DNA from: an uncultured Clostridia bacterium
GTDB taxonomy: Bacteria > Bacillota_A > Clostridia > TANB77 > CAG-508
Reading direction: 5' to 3'
NCBI GenBank assembly: GCA_949747745.1
Contig: CATKFT010000169.1
Span: 1-20,666 of the forward strand
Length of the DNA: 20,666 bases
Numbering within the stretch: position 1 is the stretch's first letter; every line of letters starts with the position of its first letter. The translations under genes and the position numbers were made by a program. Under the pieces are notes generated by a model that was given only the letters and a program-made list of their open reading frames with translations, was not told where the DNA came from and made no database searches. This document shows, in pieces, positions 17,838 to 20,666 of this stretch.

Positions 17838-20447
17838 ATGAAAACATTTGGTTTAACAACAAAGCAGGCCTTGGAAAACAAGGCAAAAGGTTCTAATGAA
17901 CTTACTCAGCGGGAAGCAGAGTCCTTTTGGGATATGTTTAAGGAAGCATTGCAGGATACATGGTTAAAAATCCTGATGGTTGCTCTTGCTCTCGAGGTGG
18001 TCTTTTATGTGATTGGCCAGATTTGGCCGGATATGGGCTCCGATGACTGGTTTAGTGCTGTTGCGATTTTTATCGTTATCGTGGCTGTTTCCTTTATCGG
18101 GACTTATATTAATTACAAACAGGACCGCGGAGCTCAGGCACTTCAGCGTGAGGCAAGTCAAATCAAGGTAAAAGTTTACCGTGATGGTAAGCTGGTCGAA
18201 TTGTCTATCAACGACATTGTTTGGGGCGACTGCGTTTATTTGCAGCCAGGAGACAAAATTCCTGCAGATGGTATTTTGATTGATGGTTCACTAAAAGTGG
18301 ATCAGGCAGCTCTTAATGGAGAAAGCAGGGAAGCTGAAAAGATTGTACTGGGAGACAATGATGTTCCCAGTAATGATGACCTGTTTACGAAGTTTAAGTG
18401 CTTCCGCGGTAGTGTTGTCACTTCTGGTTCTGCTGTTATGCAGGTAACTGATGTTGGAGACAATACAGTTTTGGGAACAATCAATGTATCCTTACAGGAG
18501 AAAGATGAAAGCAAGACTCCTTCTGAGGAAAAACTTGACCGGCTTGCAAAAGGTATTGGTATCTTCGGATATTGTGGAGGTGGCGCAGCAGCAGTTATCA
18601 ATGTAGTTTTGGGACTTATTAATATGTCTCACTACACTGTTGGTAACATTGCTTACCTTATCCTAAGTAGTCTTGTACTGGGTGTTTCTATTATTGTTAT
18701 GGCTGTTCCAGAAGGATTGCCACTGATGAACACGCTTGTTCAAGGATTAAATGTAGGCAAAATGCTGAAAGCACATATCTACGTTAAGAATCCGAAAGCT
18801 ATTGAAACAGCGGGGTATCTGACACATATTTACACCGACAAGACAGGTACTTTAACGAATGGCAAAATGACTGTTGCAAATGTCATTACTGGAGATTCTT
18901 TAATTTATGAATCGTTTGTAGACATTTGTGAAGCAGTTAAGAAGGATGTTGCCATTGGTGCAGGAGTTAACAACGATGCAACTATTAGTGGCGAAGGAAA
19001 AGCAATTGGTTCTAATGATACTGACCGTGCTCTTCTTACTTATCTTGCTGTTGAAAACAGTGTTAAGATTGACAAGAGCATTGTTGCCAGTAGCGAACCA
19101 TTTGATTCCAGAGTCAAGTATGCAGCAGTAACAATGCCTGATGGAGTTAAGTACCTGAAAGGTGCTCCAGATATTATTATGAAGGGGTGTACTAGTTATA
19201 TCGACAAGGAGGGAAATAAGAACCATATGTCTGATAGCATCATGGCTAAGCTAAAGGAAACATGGGATGCACAGACTGAGAGAGCAATGCGCGTTATTGC
19301 TATTGTGAAAGAATGTGATGAAGAGAGAACCTTCGTTGCTCTGATTTCAATCAGAGATGATGTCCGTAAGGATGTTAAAGGTTCTGTCAATAAGATGATG
19401 AGGGCTGGTGTTAAGGTTACAATGGTAACAGGTGATGTTTTGGCTACAGCAAGGGCAATTGCAAGAGAAGCTGGTTTGATTACAAAACCGACTGATATAT
19501 GCATTACCCATGATGAATTGGCGAAGATGTCTAACGAAGAACTTATCAAGGTTCTTCCGAATTTGAAAGTTGTTGCAAGGGCGATTCCTTCCGATAAGGA
19601 AAGACTCGTTGAAGTAAGCCGTTCGATTGGAGAAGTCGTAGGTATGACTGGAGATGGTGTAAACGATGCAGCGGCTTTACATAAGGCTGATGTAGGCTTT
19701 GCAATGGGTTCTGGTACAGAAGTCGCAAAAGAAGCAGGCGATATTATCATTTTGAATGATAGTTTGACTTCAATTGCAGATGCAATCATGTATGGTCGTA
19801 CGATGAGTAAATCCGTTAAGAAGTTCATTATTTTCCAGTTAACAGTAAATGTAAGTACAGTCTTTACGGCTGTGCTTGGACCTATCCTTGGTTGGACAGA
19901 GGTGTTCACAATTGTTCAGATTCTTTGGATTAATATGATTATGGACACATTAGCAGCCATTGCATTTGGTCAGGAGCCAGCAAGAGCGAACTATATGAGA
20001 GAAAAGCCTGTTGCTCGTACAGCAGATATTCTTAATGGGTATTTGAAGAGTAGTATTTTGGCTGGTGGTATATTTATCACTATCATATGTCTTGGTATTC
20101 TGAAGAACATTTTTGGTGTTCACAATTTGATTGGAAGCACAGAAATCAATGTTGTCAGAACTTTCATGTTTGCTACTTTTATCATGGCTATCATTTGGAA
20201 CAGCCTTAATGCCAGAACTGAGAGCATGAACCTGTTTGAACATATCACAGAAAACCATAACTTTATTTTGGTTATGTCTGCGGTAGCAGTAATTCAGGTA
20301 ATCATTATTCAGATTGGCGGAAAGGTATTTGGAACCACTCCATTAACAATCAAAAATTGGCTTGCGGTTATTCTCATTGCCTTTATGATTATTCCTATTG
20401 ACCTTATTCGTAAGGTTATTGTGAAGAACATGGGAATTAAGGAGTAA
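17838..20447 (+). CDS. P-type Ca2+-transporting ATPase (PMCA-like) in the ter locus
   Basis: An 869-aa P2-type ATPase that probably exports Ca2+. Order: a short N-terminus, helices M1-M2 (ILMVALALEVVFYVI; FSAVAIFIVIVAVSFIGTYI), an actuator domain with PGDKIPADG and NGES (the usual TGES has Asn in place of Thr), M3-M4 with VPEGLPL (Pro about 291), and phosphorylation site DKTGTLT (Asp334). KGAPD (nucleotide domain), TGDGVNDAAALHKADVGFAMG, and M5-M10 with NMIMDTLAAIAFGQEPA in M6 (Asn/Asp Ca2+ ligands about 699/703) follow. M6 matches plasma-membrane-type pumps, which move one Ca2+. It has its own strong promoter and AAGGAGG before the ATG. Pairing with Ca2+-binding TerD proteins is a known pattern in ter loci. 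CGG is used for Arg25 and Arg235 in frame. Confidence 0.93.
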   Translation: MKTFGLTTKQALENKAKGSNELTQREAESFWDMFKEALQDTWLKILMVALALEVVFYVIGQIWPDMGSDDWFSAVAIFIVIVAVSFIGTYINYKQDRGAQALQREASQIKVKVYRDGKLVELSINDIVWGDCVYLQPGDKIPADGILIDGSLKVDQAALNGESREAEKIVLGDNDVPSNDDLFTKFKCFRGSVVTSGSAVMQVTDVGDNTVLGTINVSLQEKDESKTPSEEKLDRLAKGIGIFGYCGGGAAAVINVVLGLINMSHYTVGNIAYLILSSLVLGVSIIVMAVPEGLPLMNTLVQGLNVGKMLKAHIYVKNPKAIETAGYLTHIYTDKTGTLTNGKMTVANVITGDSLIYESFVDICEAVKKDVAIGAGVNNDATISGEGKAIGSNDTDRALLTYLAVENSVKIDKSIVASSEPFDSRVKYAAVTMPDGVKYLKGAPDIIMKGCTSYIDKEGNKNHMSDSIMAKLKETWDAQTERAMRVIAIVKECDEERTFVALISIRDDVRKDVKGSVNKMMRAGVKVTMVTGDVLATARAIAREAGLITKPTDICITHDELAKMSNEELIKVLPNLKVVARAIPSDKERLVEVSRSIGEVVGMTGDGVNDAAALHKADVGFAMGSGTEVAKEAGDIIILNDSLTSIADAIMYGRTMSKSVKKFIIFQLTVNVSTVFTAVLGPILGWTEVFTIVQILWINMIMDTLAAIAFGQEPARANYMREKPVARTADILNGYLKSSILAGGIFITIICLGILKNIFGVHNLIGSTEINVVRTFMFATFIMAIIWNSLNARTESMNLFEHITENHNFILVMSAVAVIQVIIIQIGGKVFGTTPLTIKNWLAVILIAFMIIPIDLIRKVIVKNMGIKE

Positions 20448-20474
20448 TATTTCTATTCAAGTAAAAAACAGTAA

Positions 20475-20524
20475 AACTAAAAGAAACCAACTGATGCAAT
20501 TGCATTAGTTGGTTTCTTTTAGTT
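20475..20524. terminator. long bidirectional terminator after the ATPase gene
   Basis: Arms of 24 bases (20475-20498 and 20501-20524) are complementary except for one G-T wobble. AAAAGAAACCAACT is on the left and AGTTGGTTTCTTTT on the right, so T-runs occur on both strands. It marks the right edge of the ter-type composition. Confidence 0.9.
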
Positions 20525-20666
20525 AACTGATTAAGCTTCTAAACTTTCCATAAAATTTTCTTGAACAGGAAACAAAATTCTAAAAACTAAGTTATTAATG
20601 TTTTTTTAGAGGTAATAAATTTAATGAAAAATAATTTAATATTTGATATAAAAAATTAAACGGACA
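20525..20666. other. AT-rich right end, no gene recognised
   Basis: Composition is host-like again. An ATG at 20624 with AGAGGT upstream opens only 11 codons (MKNNLIFDIKN) before TAA, so it is probably not a gene. A CGG at 20661-20663 lies next to the window edge and cannot be placed in any frame. Confidence 0.5.

Larger units (their letters stand above)
13405..20524. other. tellurium-resistance/stress (ter) locus with foreign composition
   Basis: From about 13.44 kb codon use changes: GGC, ATC, CTG, CGC and CGG appear, which the host genes avoid, and ribosome sites become strong AGGAGG boxes. The block holds an unknown gene, terD, terD, telA, a membrane peptide and a Ca2+-ATPase, with clear promoters and terminators. 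Composition returns to AT-rich after the terminator at 20524. I found no integrase, transposase, tRNA gene or direct repeats at the edges, so an acquired island is an inference from composition and codon use only. Confidence 0.55.

Noticed and set aside
20624..20666. A further gene or a tenth CGG site at the right edge
   Set aside because: The only frame with a start closes after 11 codons at TAA before the CGG, and the window ends three bases after it, so nothing can be tested.

Overview
The window looks like a low-GC Gram-positive chromosome, probably an uncultured gut Clostridia/Bacillota member. It is very AT-rich, uses AGA for most arginines, has TTG starts, and carries a FabI/TcdA/CopZA/FtsY/LigA housekeeping set plus the paired radical-SAM/DUF4130 'DNA metabolism' genes common in Clostridia. 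No species can be named from the sequence alone.

Layout. 1-734: 3' part of fabI with its terminator. 950-1669: tcdA. 1950-4379: copper chaperone copZ and P1B-type ATPase copA. 4451-4678: four 57-bp tandem hairpin repeats. 4800-6833 (minus): radical SAM protein and its DUF4130 partner. 7043-7949: ftsY. 8165-10998: UPF0182 membrane protein. 11032-13034: ligA. 13081-13404: small unknown gene. From about 13.44 kb to 20.52 kb the base and codon use change (more GGC, ATC, CTG) and a tellurium-resistance/stress locus follows: an unknown 371-aa protein, two TerD proteins, a TelA/KlaA protein, a 42-aa membrane peptide and a PMCA-like Ca2+-ATPase. The last 140 bases look AT-rich again.

Main observation. 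Five host genes (copA, radical SAM, ftsY, UPF0182, ligA) are each broken into two or more reading frames, yet every break is the same event. One extra C sits directly before a glycine codon GGN, so the zero-frame codon is CGG and a +1 shift restores a full-length protein. There are nine such sites, one of them on the minus strand. I found 17 CGG trinucleotides on the coding strand of host genes: nine are these sites, eight straddle two codons, and none is an in-frame arginine codon. All nine breaks are +1, and I see no deletion, other base or other context. This suggests that CGG is unassigned or poorly decoded here and triggers +1 frameshifting, or that CGGN is read as a four-base glycine codon. 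It would be a bacterial parallel to the widespread +1 frameshifting of Euplotes. A systematic sequence error is the main rival explanation.

The ter region behaves in the opposite way. It has six in-frame CGG codons that must be read as ordinary arginine, because a shift at five of the six that I traced runs quickly into a stop. Either the ter locus is a recent import not yet adapted to this host, or CGG decoding depends on context, or the contig is chimeric. This conflict is the sharpest internal test of the frameshift idea.
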